Below are positions 17,636 to 27,781 of a stretch of 64,000 nucleotides of DNA, one piece after another. The stretch lies in NCBI RefSeq assembly GCF_024723825.1, contig NZ_JANQBQ010000001.1, positions 1,550,001 through 1,614,000 on the forward strand, given 5' to 3'. The notes below the pieces were generated by a model. The model saw only the letters and a list, made by a program, of their open reading frames with translations, was not told the origin of the DNA and made no database searches. The translations under genes and the position numbers were made by a program. Each line of letters opens with the position of its first letter. The stretch's first letter is position 1. The DNA is from Romboutsia lituseburensis (GTDB lineage: Bacteria; Bacillota; Clostridia; Peptostreptococcales; Peptostreptococcaceae).

Positions 17636-18901
17636 TTAATTGCTTTCATTTAAATATTGCAAATATTTTTTTATATTTTGTTCTGTTTTATTATTCTGAG
17701 GTTTATAGTACTCACTATTTTTTATTCCATCTGGTAGGTATTGTTGTTTAATATAATTATTTTTAAAATCATGAGGATATTTATACTCTACACCTCTACC
17801 CAACTCTTTAGCACCTTTATAATGTGCATCTTTTATATGGTTAGGTATATCCATAATAAATTCATTATCTAATTCATCTAAAGCATCTGATATCGCTAAA
17901 TACACTGAGTTAGACTTTGGTGATGTTGCTAAAAGAAGAGTTGCTTGTGCTAAAGGTATTTTAGCTTCAGGAAATCCAATTTGCATTGCGCTATCCACAC
18001 ACGCTTTTACAATAACTATAGCATTTGGGTAAGCTAGTCCTATATCTTCACTTGCTATGACTAAAAGTCTTCTACAAATACTTATTAAATCTTCTCCTTT
18101 TATAAGCCTTGCTAAATAATGTATTGCAGCTTGTGGATCGCTACCCCTAATAGATTTTTGAAATGCACTTAATATATCGTAGTGACTATCTCCCTTTCTA
18201 TCATAATTTAGTATTTTATTAAATGTATTTTTTTTTACATTTTCCGATGTAATATCTACAATATTATTCACATTAGGTCTTGTTGAATAAACTACCATTT
18301 CTAGTGTATTCAAAGCTTTTCTCATATCCCCATCGCTTATCCTAGCTATATCTATCAGTCCTTCTTCTGTATAACTTATATCCATATAACTATCTTCTTT
18401 TAAAATTTCTACTGCTCGTTTTAATCCCCTTGTTATTTCTATATCACTTATCGGTTTAAACTCAAATACACTTGATCTACTTAAAAGAGCTTTATATACA
18501 TAGTGATATGGGTTCTCTGTAGTACTTGCAATTAAGGTTATTTTTCCATTTTCCATAAACTCCAATATAGATTGCTGCTGTTTTTTATTAAAGCTTTGTA
18601 TTTCATCTATATACAATAATATCCCATCTATATTATTTATAGTATCTAGTTGTGATATAACTTTTTTAATATCATCTAAAGATGAATTTGTTGCATTTAT
18701 TTTATAAAAACTTTTATTACTCTCCTTAGCTATTATTTCTGCTATAGTTGTTTTTCCAACACCTGGAGGTCCAAAAAATATCATATTAGGTAAAAAAGAT
18801 GATTTAATTATTCTATTTAAAATTTTATCATTCCCAATAATATGACTTTGTCCAACTACCTCATCTATATTTGTTGGTCTTATTTTATCAGCTAAAGGCA
18901 T
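17636..18901 (-). CDS. rarA: Replication-associated recombination ATPase RarA (MgsA)
   Basis: 421 residues. An AAA+ clamp-loader-like ATPase starting MPLADKIRPTNIDEVVGQ, with Walker A FFGPPGVGKTT, Walker B ILLYIDEIQSF, the sensor IASTTENP and the arginine finger region ALLSRSSVFEF. The C-terminal tetramerisation domain includes GSDPQAAIHYLARLI and the AHYKGAKELGRGVEYKYPHDF signature. The family acts at stalled replication forks. It is flanked by short gaps and its neighbour codY has its own terminator. Confidence 0.93.
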   Translation of the reverse strand: MPLADKIRPTNIDEVVGQSHIIGNDKILNRIIKSSFLPNMIFFGPPGVGKTTIAEIIAKESNKSFYKINATNSSLDDIKKVISQLDTINNIDGILLYIDEIQSFNKKQQQSILEFMENGKITLIASTTENPYHYVYKALLSRSSVFEFKPISDIEITRGLKRAVEILKEDSYMDISYTEEGLIDIARISDGDMRKALNTLEMVVYSTRPNVNNIVDITSENVKKNTFNKILNYDRKGDSHYDILSAFQKSIRGSDPQAAIHYLARLIKGEDLISICRRLLVIASEDIGLAYPNAIVIVKACVDSAMQIGFPEAKIPLAQATLLLATSPKSNSVYLAISDALDELDNEFIMDIPNHIKDAHYKGAKELGRGVEYKYPHDFKNNYIKQQYLPDGIKNSEYYKPQNNKTEQNIKKYLQYLNESN

Positions 18902-18946
18902 TTTATCACTCCTTATAAAAATTCTAAAAAATCATAATAATGAAAT

Positions 18947-18980
18947 AAAAGGTATCTATATTGATATAGATACCTTTTTT
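18947..18980 (-). terminator. codY terminator
   Basis: AAAAGGTATCTATAT pairs with ATATAGATACCTTTT just after the codY stop codon, followed by TATTTCATT on the minus strand. Confidence 0.8.
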
Positions 18981-18997
18981 ATAAAAATTAACTTTTA

Positions 18998-19783
18998 TTA
19001 ATGATTGTTTTTTATTTTATTTAATTCGTCTATAAGTTTATCGTTAAGTATCTTTATATGTGTACCCTTCATGCCTAAAGATCTCGATTCTATAACTCCA
19101 GCACTTTCAAATTTCCTTAATGCATTTACTATAACAGATCTAGTTATACCAACTCTATCAGCTATCTTACTAGCAACAAGTAATCCTTCTTTTCCATCTA
19201 ATTCTTCAAATATATGCTCTACAGCCTCAAGTTCAGAATAAGATAAAGTTCCTATAGCCATTTGAACTACAGCTTTTCTTCTCATTTCTTCTTCTAACTC
19301 TTCACCTATTGCTCTTAATATTTCAAGACCTACTACCGTTGCACTATACTCAGCTATAACTAAATCATCGTCTGTGAAAAGTTCATCATATCTTGATAAA
19401 ACTAAAGTTCCTAGTCTTTGACCACTACCTAATATAGGTACTATAGTAGTGTTTTTATGAGTTCTATCTTTCTCATCTGGGAATAAATTTAATAAATCAT
19501 CTCCAGTTAAATTTTCTTTAGTTTCAGATATTTTCAACATATTTTTAGTATATTCTTCTGGAAACTTCTTTTGTTTTGTACTTTCCTCAACAACAACTGA
19601 GCTGTCCATTTCATCATGAAGATATAATCCTAATACTTTCCCTTTAGAACTTAATATGTATGTATTAGCATTTAAAACTTCACCTAATGATCCAGCTAAT
19701 AAATCAAAAGATACATTACTTCCGCCACTTGTTTGTAGTGTTTTATTTATCTTTCTCGTTTTTTGTAATACTTCACTTGCCAT
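18998..19783 (-). CDS. codY: Global nutrient regulator CodY
   Basis: 261 residues, the usual CodY length. The N-terminal GAF-like domain senses branched-chain amino acids and, in many species, GTP. The C-terminal winged helix has the near-invariant [20 protein letters not shown] followed by [17 protein letters not shown]. In low-GC Firmicutes CodY represses amino-acid uptake and biosynthesis, and in C. difficile also toxin and sporulation genes, during nutrient excess. brnQ, about 9 kb away, is a typical target. RBS GAGGAGATG lies somewhat far from the ATG. Confidence 0.97.
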   Translation of the reverse strand: MASEVLQKTRKINKTLQTSGGSNVSFDLLAGSLGEVLNANTYILSSKGKVLGLYLHDEMDSSVVVEESTKQKKFPEEYTKNMLKISETKENLTGDDLLNLFPDEKDRTHKNTTIVPILGSGQRLGTLVLSRYDELFTDDDLVIAEYSATVVGLEILRAIGEELEEEMRRKAVVQMAIGTLSYSELEAVEHIFEELDGKEGLLVASKIADRVGITRSVIVNALRKFESAGVIESRSLGMKGTHIKILNDKLIDELNKIKNNH

Positions 19784-19931
19784 TTATAATTCATCTCCTC
19801 ATGTAAATTAGCCTTCTAAGCTTATATATTCACATCTATCTATTTAAATATTTTCCCTACATTGTACTAATTGTGCAATTGCAATCTTATCACAATTTTA
19901 CCCCTTTTTCAATACAATATCTGTTATTTTT

Positions 19932-22049
19932 CTAATTTTCGATATTTTCTTTCACTGATTCATCTTTAGCCTCTAATTCATCATCTTTTCCATGCTGTTT
20001 GTGGCATTCTTTATCTGAGCAAATTATCTTTGTGTCACTCTTTGTTACCTTTTCTATCATATATGATCCACAATATTTACAAGTATCTCCTGTAGGCTTA
20101 TTCCATGCTACAAAGTCACATTCTGGGTAATTAGAGCATCCATAAAAGGCTTTACCTCTTTTAGACTTTCTAAGTATTATATCTCCATCATGACACTTAG
20201 GGCATTTTACACCTATTTTGTTAACTAATGGTTTAGTAGTTTTACATTCTGGATAATTTTTACAAGCCATGAATTTTCCAAATCTACCATATTTAATAAC
20301 CATGTTTTCTCCACAGTTTTCACAGATTTCATCAGTTTCTTCATCCATATTTATTTTTTCTATACTTTCCTTAGCTATCTCTATTGCTTCTTTTAATGGT
20401 TCATATGCTTCTGAGACAACTTCTTTCCATTCTATACTTCCTTCTTCAATTTCATCTAACTTGTTTTCCATTTGAGCGGTAAAATCAACATCTATGAATT
20501 TTTGGAAGTTATTCTCTAAGATTTCAGTTACTATTATTCCTAGTTCTGTAGGACATAAACTAGTCCCTTGCTTTTCAACATATTCTCTATTTAATATAGT
20601 TGCAATAGTTGGAGCATAAGTACTTGGCCTACCTATACCTAATTCTTCTAATGTTTTAACTAAACTTGCCTCTGTAAATCTTGCAGGCGGCTGTGTAAAG
20701 TGTTGATTCGGTAGTATATCCTTTATATCTAAAATATCTCCTTCACTTATAGCAGGAAGTATTCTGTCTTCTCTATCCGTAAAGTTATATATTTTTGTAT
20801 ATCCATCAAATTTCATCTTTGATCCTGTAGCTTTAAATATATACTCACCTATTTTACATTCAAGATTTAAAATATCAAATACAGAATCCTCCATTTGACT
20901 TGCAACAAATCTTCTCCATATTAAATTATATAGTTTATACTGATCTCTGGTTAAATAGCTCTTTATACTATCAGGTGTTTTATCTACATATGTAGGTCTA
21001 ATAGCCTCATGTGCATCTTGAACTTTCTTAGTTTCCTTTTTTTCTTTTTTATCGTTGGTATTTTTATAGTAATTTTCTCCTATCTCATCTAAAATATATC
21101 CTTTAGCCTTTTCCTTAGCCTCTTCAGATATTCTTTTTGAGTCAGTTCTTATATAAGATATAAGACCTACTGTTTCTTTATCTATATCAATACCTTCATA
21201 TAATTCTTGAGCTACACTCATAGTTTTCTTAGTTGTAAAAGATAATTTATTTGCAGCTTCTTGTTGCAACATACTTGTTGTAAATGGTTTAGGAGCCGAC
21301 TTTCTTCTTGATTTAGATTCTATAGATACTACATCTAAACTCTTATCATCTATATCCTTTAATATTTTATTTACTGTTTCCTCATTCTCTATTTCTATTT
21401 TTTCATTACCTTTGCCGTAAAACTTTAAGCTTATATCTTCATCAGACTTAGTTTTTGCTTCTAAATCTATAGTCCAATATTCCTTAGGAATGAATGCTTT
21501 TATTTCTTTCTCTCTATCACATATTAGCTTTGTAGTTACAGACTGAACTCTACCTGCACTAAGCCCTTTTCTTACTTTTTGCCATAATATTGGACTTATT
21601 TGATATCCTAATAATCTATCTAATACTCTCCTAGCTTGTTGTGCATCTACTAAGCTTATATCTATATTTCTAGGACTTTTTATAGCCTTTTTAATAGCAT
21701 CTTTTGTTATCTCATTAAATTCTATCCTACAGTCTTCACTTTCATCTAAACTTAATATATGAGCTAAATGCCATGAAATAGCCTCCCCTTCTCTATCGGG
21801 GTCAGTTGCTAGATAAACTTTTTTTGACTTTTTAGCTTCTTTCTTTAACTCTTTTATTACATCGCCTTTTCCTCGTATATTAATATATTGAGGTTCGAAA
21901 TTATTTTCTATATCTACACCTAACTTACTTTTAGGTAAATCTCTAATATGTCCTACTGAAGCCTTTACAGTATAGTGACTTTTTCCTAAAAATTTTTCTA
22001 TGGTTTTAGCTTTCGCAGGCGATTCCACGATGACTAATGTTTTGGCCAT
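19932..22049 (-). CDS. topA: DNA topoisomerase I
   Basis: About 705 residues. The TOPRIM start is AKTLVIVESPAKAKTIEKFLG, with DPDREGEAISWHLA carrying the acidic metal site. The active tyrosine is in VGLISYIRTDSKRIS. Three C-terminal zinc ribbons begin at CENC, CPKC and CKYC. The enzyme relaxes negative supercoils behind RNA polymerase. The ATG at 22049 is chosen because the GTG three codons earlier lies inside the GGGGGTGTG ribosome binding site. Confidence 0.96.
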   Translation of the reverse strand: MAKTLVIVESPAKAKTIEKFLGKSHYTVKASVGHIRDLPKSKLGVDIENNFEPQYINIRGKGDVIKELKKEAKKSKKVYLATDPDREGEAISWHLAHILSLDESEDCRIEFNEITKDAIKKAIKSPRNIDISLVDAQQARRVLDRLLGYQISPILWQKVRKGLSAGRVQSVTTKLICDREKEIKAFIPKEYWTIDLEAKTKSDEDISLKFYGKGNEKIEIENEETVNKILKDIDDKSLDVVSIESKSRRKSAPKPFTTSMLQQEAANKLSFTTKKTMSVAQELYEGIDIDKETVGLISYIRTDSKRISEEAKEKAKGYILDEIGENYYKNTNDKKEKKETKKVQDAHEAIRPTYVDKTPDSIKSYLTRDQYKLYNLIWRRFVASQMEDSVFDILNLECKIGEYIFKATGSKMKFDGYTKIYNFTDREDRILPAISEGDILDIKDILPNQHFTQPPARFTEASLVKTLEELGIGRPSTYAPTIATILNREYVEKQGTSLCPTELGIIVTEILENNFQKFIDVDFTAQMENKLDEIEEGSIEWKEVVSEAYEPLKEAIEIAKESIEKINMDEETDEICENCGENMVIKYGRFGKFMACKNYPECKTTKPLVNKIGVKCPKCHDGDIILRKSKRGKAFYGCSNYPECDFVAWNKPTGDTCKYCGSYMIEKVTKSDTKIICSDKECHKQHGKDDELEAKDESVKENIEN

Positions 22050-22078
22050 AAACCACACACCCCCACTACTTATGTTAT

Positions 22079-23179
22079 TTATACATTTAAACTGTACGTT
22101 TTATTATTCATTTCTATTAATACATCTTTTAAGACTAATTCGCTTAATATTGCATTTACAGATTTTATTTCCATTCTAGTATTATCACAAATTTCATCTA
22201 TATGCAAGACACCTTGTTTTTTTATAGTATCTATTATTTGAATACTTTCCTTATTTAAACCAGTATTTTCATAATTTTTTAAATTTTCTTCCTGTTTTAT
22301 ATTAAATATTTCGTATTCATTTAAAATATCCTCTATATTATTTATAAGTATTGCACCTTCTTTTATAATCTTGTTGCATCCTTCACTCATAAAAGAGTTT
22401 ATATTTCCTGGTATTGCAAACACATTTTTACCTTGTTCCAATGCAAAATCAACGGTGATTAAAGCTCCACTTTTTTTTGCAGCTTCAACTACAATTACTC
22501 CATCACTTATACCACTTATTATACGATTTCTATTAGCATAATTACTTGGAAATATTTTAGAATTCATATTGTAATCAGATAATATAAGTCCTCCGTCTTC
22601 TAAGATTTTATTAGCTAAATAAATATTTTTTTTCGGTAATATATTATTAACAGGTGAGCCTAAAACTGCTATAGTTTTGCCATGACTTCCTATACAGCTC
22701 ATATGAGAATAAGAATCTATTCCTATAGCTAATCCACTAATTATATTTATACCTAAATTTGAAAGAGATTTTCCAATTGATTTTGCACAATTTATTCCAT
22801 AGGTTGTTGCTTTTCTCGAACCTACCATAGCTAAGTTAAAATTTTTATTTACTATACTTATATCTCCTTTATAAAATAGTATACTCGGAGCATTATGTAT
22901 ATATTTTAGATTTTTAGGATAACCTTTTTCTTCAATACATATATATTCTATATTTTCTTTTTTAAGATTATTTTTTATTTCATCTAAAAAAGTTAGACTT
23001 TTATATTTTACTATATTTTGTTTGATTTTCAAGTTTATATTTTTTAAATCATAAATTTTTTTGTTACTTAAATCAATTAAATCTTCTATATTATTTATAT
23101 TTTCTTTTATTATTTGTATATTTTTATTAGTAATTCCTTCTATTGAGTTCAACCATAAGTATGCATCTCTTTTATTCAT
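22079..23179 (-). CDS. dprA: DNA-processing protein DprA
   Basis: 366 residues. The Rossmann-like DprA domain shows MVGSRKATTYG, ISGLAIGIDSYSH, EAAKKSGALITVDFALEQG and NVFAIPG. A divergent N-terminal helix region precedes it, and a C-terminal winged-helix (DML1-like) domain covers about residues 305-366. DprA loads RecA on incoming single-stranded DNA during transformation. It is kept in many bacteria not known to be competent. It lies between the ComM-like gene and topA with short gaps, probably one transcript. Confidence 0.93.
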   Translation of the reverse strand: MNKRDAYLWLNSIEGITNKNIQIIKENINNIEDLIDLSNKKIYDLKNINLKIKQNIVKYKSLTFLDEIKNNLKKENIEYICIEEKGYPKNLKYIHNAPSILFYKGDISIVNKNFNLAMVGSRKATTYGINCAKSIGKSLSNLGINIISGLAIGIDSYSHMSCIGSHGKTIAVLGSPVNNILPKKNIYLANKILEDGGLILSDYNMNSKIFPSNYANRNRIISGISDGVIVVEAAKKSGALITVDFALEQGKNVFAIPGNINSFMSEGCNKIIKEGAILINNIEDILNEYEIFNIKQEENLKNYENTGLNKESIQIIDTIKKQGVLHIDEICDNTRMEIKSVNAILSELVLKDVLIEMNNKTYSLNV

Positions 23180-23190
23180 TTTTCAACTCC

Positions 23191-24738
23191 TTATTTAAAA
23201 TAAGTATAATAAGCCTTTCTAAACGAAAATGCTTCCATAATATGATTAGAGCCTATACTGACTTCATTTTCTAAGTCTGCTATAGTTCTTGCTACCTTTA
23301 ATAATTTTGTATAACTTCTATTACTAAGTTTATATTTATTTAAAATTATTTTTATAGTATTTAACGCTTCTTCATTTAAATTACAATAATCTAAAAGTTT
23401 AGATGATTTCATTTCATCATTAGTCTTTATTGATTCATTTCTAAATCTATTATTTTGAATGTCTCTAGCTTTTTGAACTCTGTCTCTGATAGAATTAGAA
23501 CTTTCTGATTTATTTTTATTATTTAGCTCATCATACGATACAGAGTTCACTTCTATAAATATGTCAAATCTATCTAAAAGGGGTCCTGAGATTTTATTTC
23601 TATATCTATCTATATCATAGCTTCTGCAATTACATTCATTTTCAGACATATAATATCCACATGGACATGGGTTCATAGCACCTATCAATAATATGTTGCA
23701 CGGATATTTTATATTTTGTCTTACTCTAGATATATTTATATATTTATCTTCTATTGGCTGTCTTAGAGTTTCTAAAATACGTCTATCAAATTCTGCAATT
23801 TCATCTAAAAATAAAACTCCATTATGTGATAAAACTACTTCTCCCGGAGATGCATTTACTCCACCTCCTATTAAAGATTGTCTAGTAGATGTATGATGTG
23901 GAGATCTGAATGGCCTTTTATATATAATTCCTTCATTTTCACATATAAGTCCTGATGCACTATATATTTTACTAACTTCTATCATTTCTTCTTTATCTAA
24001 CTGTGGAAGTATTGTTCTAATTCTTTTAGCTATCATAGTTTTTCCGGATCCTGGAGGACCAATCATAAGTAAGTTATGATTTCCTGCTGCAGCAATTTCT
24101 GCACCTCTTTTAACAAAATAATTTCCTTTCACATCTTCAAAGTCTTCATCATATATTTTATTTTTTGAATCTTTATTATAATCATCGTGTTTTTTATTAT
24201 TTAATATTTCATCTAACTTAATTACTTTACTTTCGTTTAATATATCAATACAGTCCTTTAAGGATTTTATAGGTATTAATTCTATATCATCTACAAATGA
24301 ACTTTCTAATATATTATCCATTGGTAAAAATATTCTTTTTAAACCATCCTTTTTAGCTGAAATTACTATAGGTAAAATTCCCTTTACTTTTCTAACATTA
24401 CCATCTAAAGATAATTCTCCTACAAATAAACTTTCATCTAAATATTTTTGATTTCTCTTTATTAATCCCCTTAAAATCCCTATCGCTATAGGTAAATCAA
24501 AAAAAGAACCTTCTTTTTTCATATCTGCTGGAGATAAATTTACTATGATTCTAGAGTTAGGGAATTTGTATCCACTATTTATTATGGCAGACTTAACCCT
24601 GTCTCTAGACTCTTTAACTTCTGTACTAGCTAAACCAACTATATTAAAGCAAGGAAGTCCATTTGCAATATCTACTTCCACTTTTATCAAATGACTTTCT
24701 ATCCCTATTAAATTACTTGAGTTAATAACACTTAGCAT
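23191..24738 (-). CDS. ComM/YifB family Mg-chelatase-like AAA ATPase
   Basis: About 515 residues. An N-terminal ribosomal-S5/Lon-like fold (CFNIVGLASTEVKESRDRVK, NLSPADMKKEGSFFDLPIAI) is followed by a Mg-chelatase AAA core with MIGPPGSGKTMIAKRI, FRSPHHTSTRQSLIGGG and NGVLFLDEIAEF. GAMNPCPCGYY and a C-terminal lid domain follow. In Vibrio and Haemophilus ComM is a helicase promoting branch migration in transformation; the role here is inferred. The ATG at 24738 follows AGGGAGGAAG, so the longer frame is rejected. Confidence 0.92.
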   Translation of the reverse strand: MLSVINSSNLIGIESHLIKVEVDIANGLPCFNIVGLASTEVKESRDRVKSAIINSGYKFPNSRIIVNLSPADMKKEGSFFDLPIAIGILRGLIKRNQKYLDESLFVGELSLDGNVRKVKGILPIVISAKKDGLKRIFLPMDNILESSFVDDIELIPIKSLKDCIDILNESKVIKLDEILNNKKHDDYNKDSKNKIYDEDFEDVKGNYFVKRGAEIAAAGNHNLLMIGPPGSGKTMIAKRIRTILPQLDKEEMIEVSKIYSASGLICENEGIIYKRPFRSPHHTSTRQSLIGGGVNASPGEVVLSHNGVLFLDEIAEFDRRILETLRQPIEDKYINISRVRQNIKYPCNILLIGAMNPCPCGYYMSENECNCRSYDIDRYRNKISGPLLDRFDIFIEVNSVSYDELNNKNKSESSNSIRDRVQKARDIQNNRFRNESIKTNDEMKSSKLLDYCNLNEEALNTIKIILNKYKLSNRSYTKLLKVARTIADLENEVSIGSNHIMEAFSFRKAYYTYFK

Positions 24739-24748
24739 ATCTTCCTCC

Positions 24749-25093
24749 CTAAAAAGCATTCTCTACATGATTTATCTTTTTTTCATTTAAGTAAACTTCT
24801 ATAACATCAAATCTAACTTTTTTGTCATGTAGATTATTTTGTGAAATATAATAATTTGCTGTATTTAGTATCTTTTTTATTTTTTTATAATTAACAGCTT
24901 CAGCTGGATATCCATATCTAACATTATTTCTGGACTTAACTTCTACAAATATAATTTCGTCATCTAAACTACTTATAATATCTATTTCACCAGTTTTTAT
25001 TCTATAGTTTAATGCAATTATATGAATACCTTTATCTTCTAAATACTTCCTTGCAATTACCTCGCCAAAATCACCTTTTTCCTTATTATTCAT
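24749..25093 (-). CDS. UPF0102 YraN family nuclease-like protein
   Basis: About 114 residues with the PD-(D/E)xK-like core: GEVIARKYLEDKGI, NYRIKTGEIDIIS and IIFVEVKSRNN (Asp, then Glu-x-Lys). The family is predicted to be Holliday-junction-resolvase-like, but no reaction is settled. The ATG at 25093 follows AGGTGATATAT; the upstream GTG lies within that site. First gene of the yraN, comM-like, dprA, topA run. Confidence 0.88.
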   Translation of the reverse strand: MNNKEKGDFGEVIARKYLEDKGIHIIALNYRIKTGEIDIISSLDDEIIFVEVKSRNNVRYGYPAEAVNYKKIKKILNTANYYISQNNLHDKKVRFDVIEVYLNEKKINHVENAF

Positions 25094-25126
25094 ATATATC
25101 ACCTATTTTTAACTTTTTTTGGAGTA

Positions 25127-25154
25127 TTGACCCCTGTATATTGATATATACAAT
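25127..25154 (+). promoter_or_regulatory. Promoter of the CapA-like gene
   Basis: TTGACC (25127-25132) and TACAAT (25149-25154) are 16 bases apart, each one base off consensus. The start would lie about 65 bases before the ATG. Confidence 0.6.
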
Positions 25155-25225
25155 ATTTATTTTTATAATTGATATTTTTATACTTTGATATTAATATTTA
25201 TATAGAGTGAAAGGGGTGAAAATAT

Positions 25226-26530
25226 ATGAGTAGAATCACAAAGCGTAAGAAAAAAAAGTCCAAGTCTCTAGCAAAAGGATTATTTATTCTTTTAATATCA
25301 TTACTAGTTATATTACTTTTATTTCTTATATTTTTAATAGTAAACATCTCTAAAATAGATACTAAAACTTCTAATTTTAATGAAAATGATAGAAAAAATA
25401 AAGTAATAAGCAGTAATTCACGCTCTCAAGATCCTATAAAAATAAATTTAAGCGTAATGGGAGATATTATGGCTCATAATCCCCAATTAGAAGCTCAATA
25501 TGATGTAAATACAAATACATATGATTTTAATAATAACTTCAAATATGTTGCACCTTACATAAATGATGCTGACTTAGCTATTGCTAATTTAGAAACTACT
25601 TTGGCTGGCCCATCTATGCCTTATACTTCATACCCTACATTTAACTCACCAGATACTTTAGTTGATGCCGTTAAAAATGCCGGAATTGATATTGTGTCAA
25701 CTATAAATAATCATTCTTTTGATAAAGGTGATTTAGGTTTAGAAAGAACTTTAAAAATTTGTAAAGAAAAAGGATTAGAAACAGTAGGAACTGTTGAGAA
25801 TATATCTGATAAAAACTATATAATAAAAGATGTTTCTGGAATAAATGTAGGAATAACAGCTTTCTCTTATGGCAATGTTAGTAATAATTCGAAAGCTGTT
25901 AATGGAATTGAAGTATCAAATAAATCAAAAGATAAAATGAATGTATTTGATATGGTTAATGTAAATAGTGCATTTAATACTATAAAAAAACAATTAGATA
26001 ACATCAAAAATACCGATTTGCAGATAGTAGTTTTACACTGGGGTAGTGAATACCAACGAACTCCTAATAAATTCCAAGTAACCTTAGCTCAAATGCTTTG
26101 CAATTATGGAGTAGATATTATTATTGGATCTCACCCTCACGTAGTTCAACCTATGGAACTAATTAACTCTTATAATAATGATACTAATACATTAGTTATA
26201 TATTCCCTGGGTAATTTTATCTCAAATCAAAGAAAAGAACTTATGGGGTCTTCATATACTGAGGATGGTCTTATTGTAAATATTGAGATAACAAAGGATA
26301 CTCAAAAAAATAGAACTTTTGTCTCTAAGGCTGAGTGTATTCCTACTTGGGTTAACAAATATCAAGATTTAGGTAAAATGTTTTATGAGATTATACCTAT
26401 AGAAAATAAGACTCAATTAAAACATATACCTAATTTACCAATTAGCTCAATTAAGCAATCATATAATAATACTAAATCTCAAATTAAGCAATCAAATATA
26501 ATAAATTTTCCATATATTTCATTTTACTAA
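25226..26530 (+). CDS. CapA/PgsA-like metallophosphoesterase-fold protein, membrane anchored
   Basis: 434 residues. A very basic N terminus and one membrane anchor (about residues 18-43) precede an extracellular CapA domain: SVMGDIMAHNPQ, DADLAIANLETTLAG, TINNHSFDKGDLG, VVLHWGSEYQ, IIGSHPHVVQPME and YSLGNFIS. The family includes CapA/PgsA, needed for poly-gamma-glutamate capsule in Bacillus, but also many orphan members. No capB, capC or capD genes are nearby, so capsule synthesis cannot be claimed. RBS AGGGGTGAA. It is one of only two complete plus-strand genes here. Confidence 0.85.
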   Translation: MSRITKRKKKKSKSLAKGLFILLISLLVILLLFLIFLIVNISKIDTKTSNFNENDRKNKVISSNSRSQDPIKINLSVMGDIMAHNPQLEAQYDVNTNTYDFNNNFKYVAPYINDADLAIANLETTLAGPSMPYTSYPTFNSPDTLVDAVKNAGIDIVSTINNHSFDKGDLGLERTLKICKEKGLETVGTVENISDKNYIIKDVSGINVGITAFSYGNVSNNSKAVNGIEVSNKSKDKMNVFDMVNVNSAFNTIKKQLDNIKNTDLQIVVLHWGSEYQRTPNKFQVTLAQMLCNYGVDIIIGSHPHVVQPMELINSYNNDTNTLVIYSLGNFISNQRKELMGSSYTEDGLIVNIEITKDTQKNRTFVSKAECIPTWVNKYQDLGKMFYEIIPIENKTQLKHIPNLPISSIKQSYNNTKSQIKQSNIINFPYISFY

Positions 26531-26562
26531 TGAATTTATTTGGTTGTTAAGTAACATAAAAA

Positions 26563-26594
26563 TAAAAGAAGTGATTTTAATCACTCCTTTTATT
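26563..26594. terminator. Bidirectional terminator between convergent genes
   Basis: AAAAGAAGTGATT pairs with AATCACTCCTTTT, with one mismatch, between the capA-like gene and the hydroxy-acid oxidoreductase. T-rich tails follow on both strands. Confidence 0.8.
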
Positions 26595-26595
26595 T

Positions 26596-27645
26596 CTATA
26601 TTATATATACACCTTTACTATCTGCCATGCTTTTATATATAACTTTATTATTTATATCTTTCACAGTTTGACATCCCGTTAATATCATAGATGAAATTAA
26701 TTCATCCTTTACTTTATTTACATATGTTTCTACTCCATCAATAGCACCACCAAAAGATGCAGTTACAAAAGGTCTACCTATTAAAACGGCATCAGCACCT
26801 AATCCTATCATTTTTAAAACATCTACCCCGGTTCTAACTCCACCATCAGCAAGTATAGTTATTTTACCTTTTACGGCCTTAGATATACTCGGTAAAACTT
26901 CTGCAACTCCAGGTGTGCAATCTAAAACTCTACCACCATGATTAGATATAACTATAGCATCAGCCCCTGCATCTACTGCCATAAGTGCATCTTGCACAGT
27001 CATTATACCTTTTACTATAAATGGTAATTTAGTTGCTTTTTTTAATTCTCTAAGTGATTTAACATCCTTAGGAATAACAGTTTTTCCATGCATAGATAAT
27101 GTAACTAATCCACATGCATCTATATCTACACCAACTGCAATTGCTCCAGACTCTTCTGCTAATTTTATCTTTCTTATTATATCTTCATTTTCCCATGGTT
27201 TTATAAATACTATACCCTTGCCTTCATTTTCTTTTAAGACCTTTAAATTTTCAATTAAAAATTCATCTACAGCAGTATCTCCCACCATTGCGTATATACC
27301 TGATTTTATACACCCTTTTACTACAGGTGCTATATAATCTCTCTCTGAGATTTTACCTCCCATATTTAAAGTAGTTCCTGTTATCGGAGCTGCAAATATT
27401 GGTGCATCCATTTTTTCTCCAAATAACTCAATCGACGTATCAGGATTAGATACATTGTGTATTACTCTCATATTTATCTTTACTTTTTCCAAGCTTTTAT
27501 TATTTTCAATAAAAGCAGAACCTGTACCTTTACCACCCATTCCCGGAACTTCACCTGCACATGCTACTCCATTGCATATTTTGCATACCTTGCAACTTCC
27601 ATTTAAATTATTTCTAGCTTGTTTTTCTAACTCTTTAAAATCCAT
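26596..27645 (-). CDS. FMN-dependent alpha-hydroxy-acid dehydrogenase family protein
   Basis: 349 residues with the FMN TIM-barrel signature: FAAPITGT, IVFIKPWEN, VGVDIDACG, FIVKGIMTVQDA (FMN-binding Lys), the catalytic IVISNHGGRVLD, and ADGGVRTG with LIGRPFV. The family oxidises lactate, glycolate or similar acids. The substrate is unknown. The N terminus carries an unusual four-cysteine cluster, CKVCKICNGVAC (residues 18-29), absent from classical lactate oxidases and possibly an Fe-S or zinc site. RBS AGGGGG. Confidence 0.85.
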   Translation of the reverse strand: MDFKELEKQARNNLNGSCKVCKICNGVACAGEVPGMGGKGTGSAFIENNKSLEKVKINMRVIHNVSNPDTSIELFGEKMDAPIFAAPITGTTLNMGGKISERDYIAPVVKGCIKSGIYAMVGDTAVDEFLIENLKVLKENEGKGIVFIKPWENEDIIRKIKLAEESGAIAVGVDIDACGLVTLSMHGKTVIPKDVKSLRELKKATKLPFIVKGIMTVQDALMAVDAGADAIVISNHGGRVLDCTPGVAEVLPSISKAVKGKITILADGGVRTGVDVLKMIGLGADAVLIGRPFVTASFGGAIDGVETYVNKVKDELISSMILTGCQTVKDINNKVIYKSMADSKGVYII

Positions 27646-27708
27646 TTTTATTCCCCCTATTATTTTAAGTTGTATAAATTTATAGATTTATATCTATTAA
27701 TCTATAAA

Positions 27709-27753
27709 ATATTAAAGACTATATATTTTTATAAATTATATAGTCTTTAATAT
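27709..27753 (-). terminator. rnhB terminator
   Basis: ATATTAAAGACTATATA and TATATAGTCTTTAATAT are exact complements around an 11-base loop, 28 bases after the rnhB stop codon. Confidence 0.75.
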
Positions 27754-27781
27754 TTAAATTTTTATAATTTCTATATATTAA

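Noticed and set aside
25226-26530. Poly-gamma-glutamate capsule operon
   Set aside because: Only the CapA-like gene is present; no capB, capC or capD neighbours.
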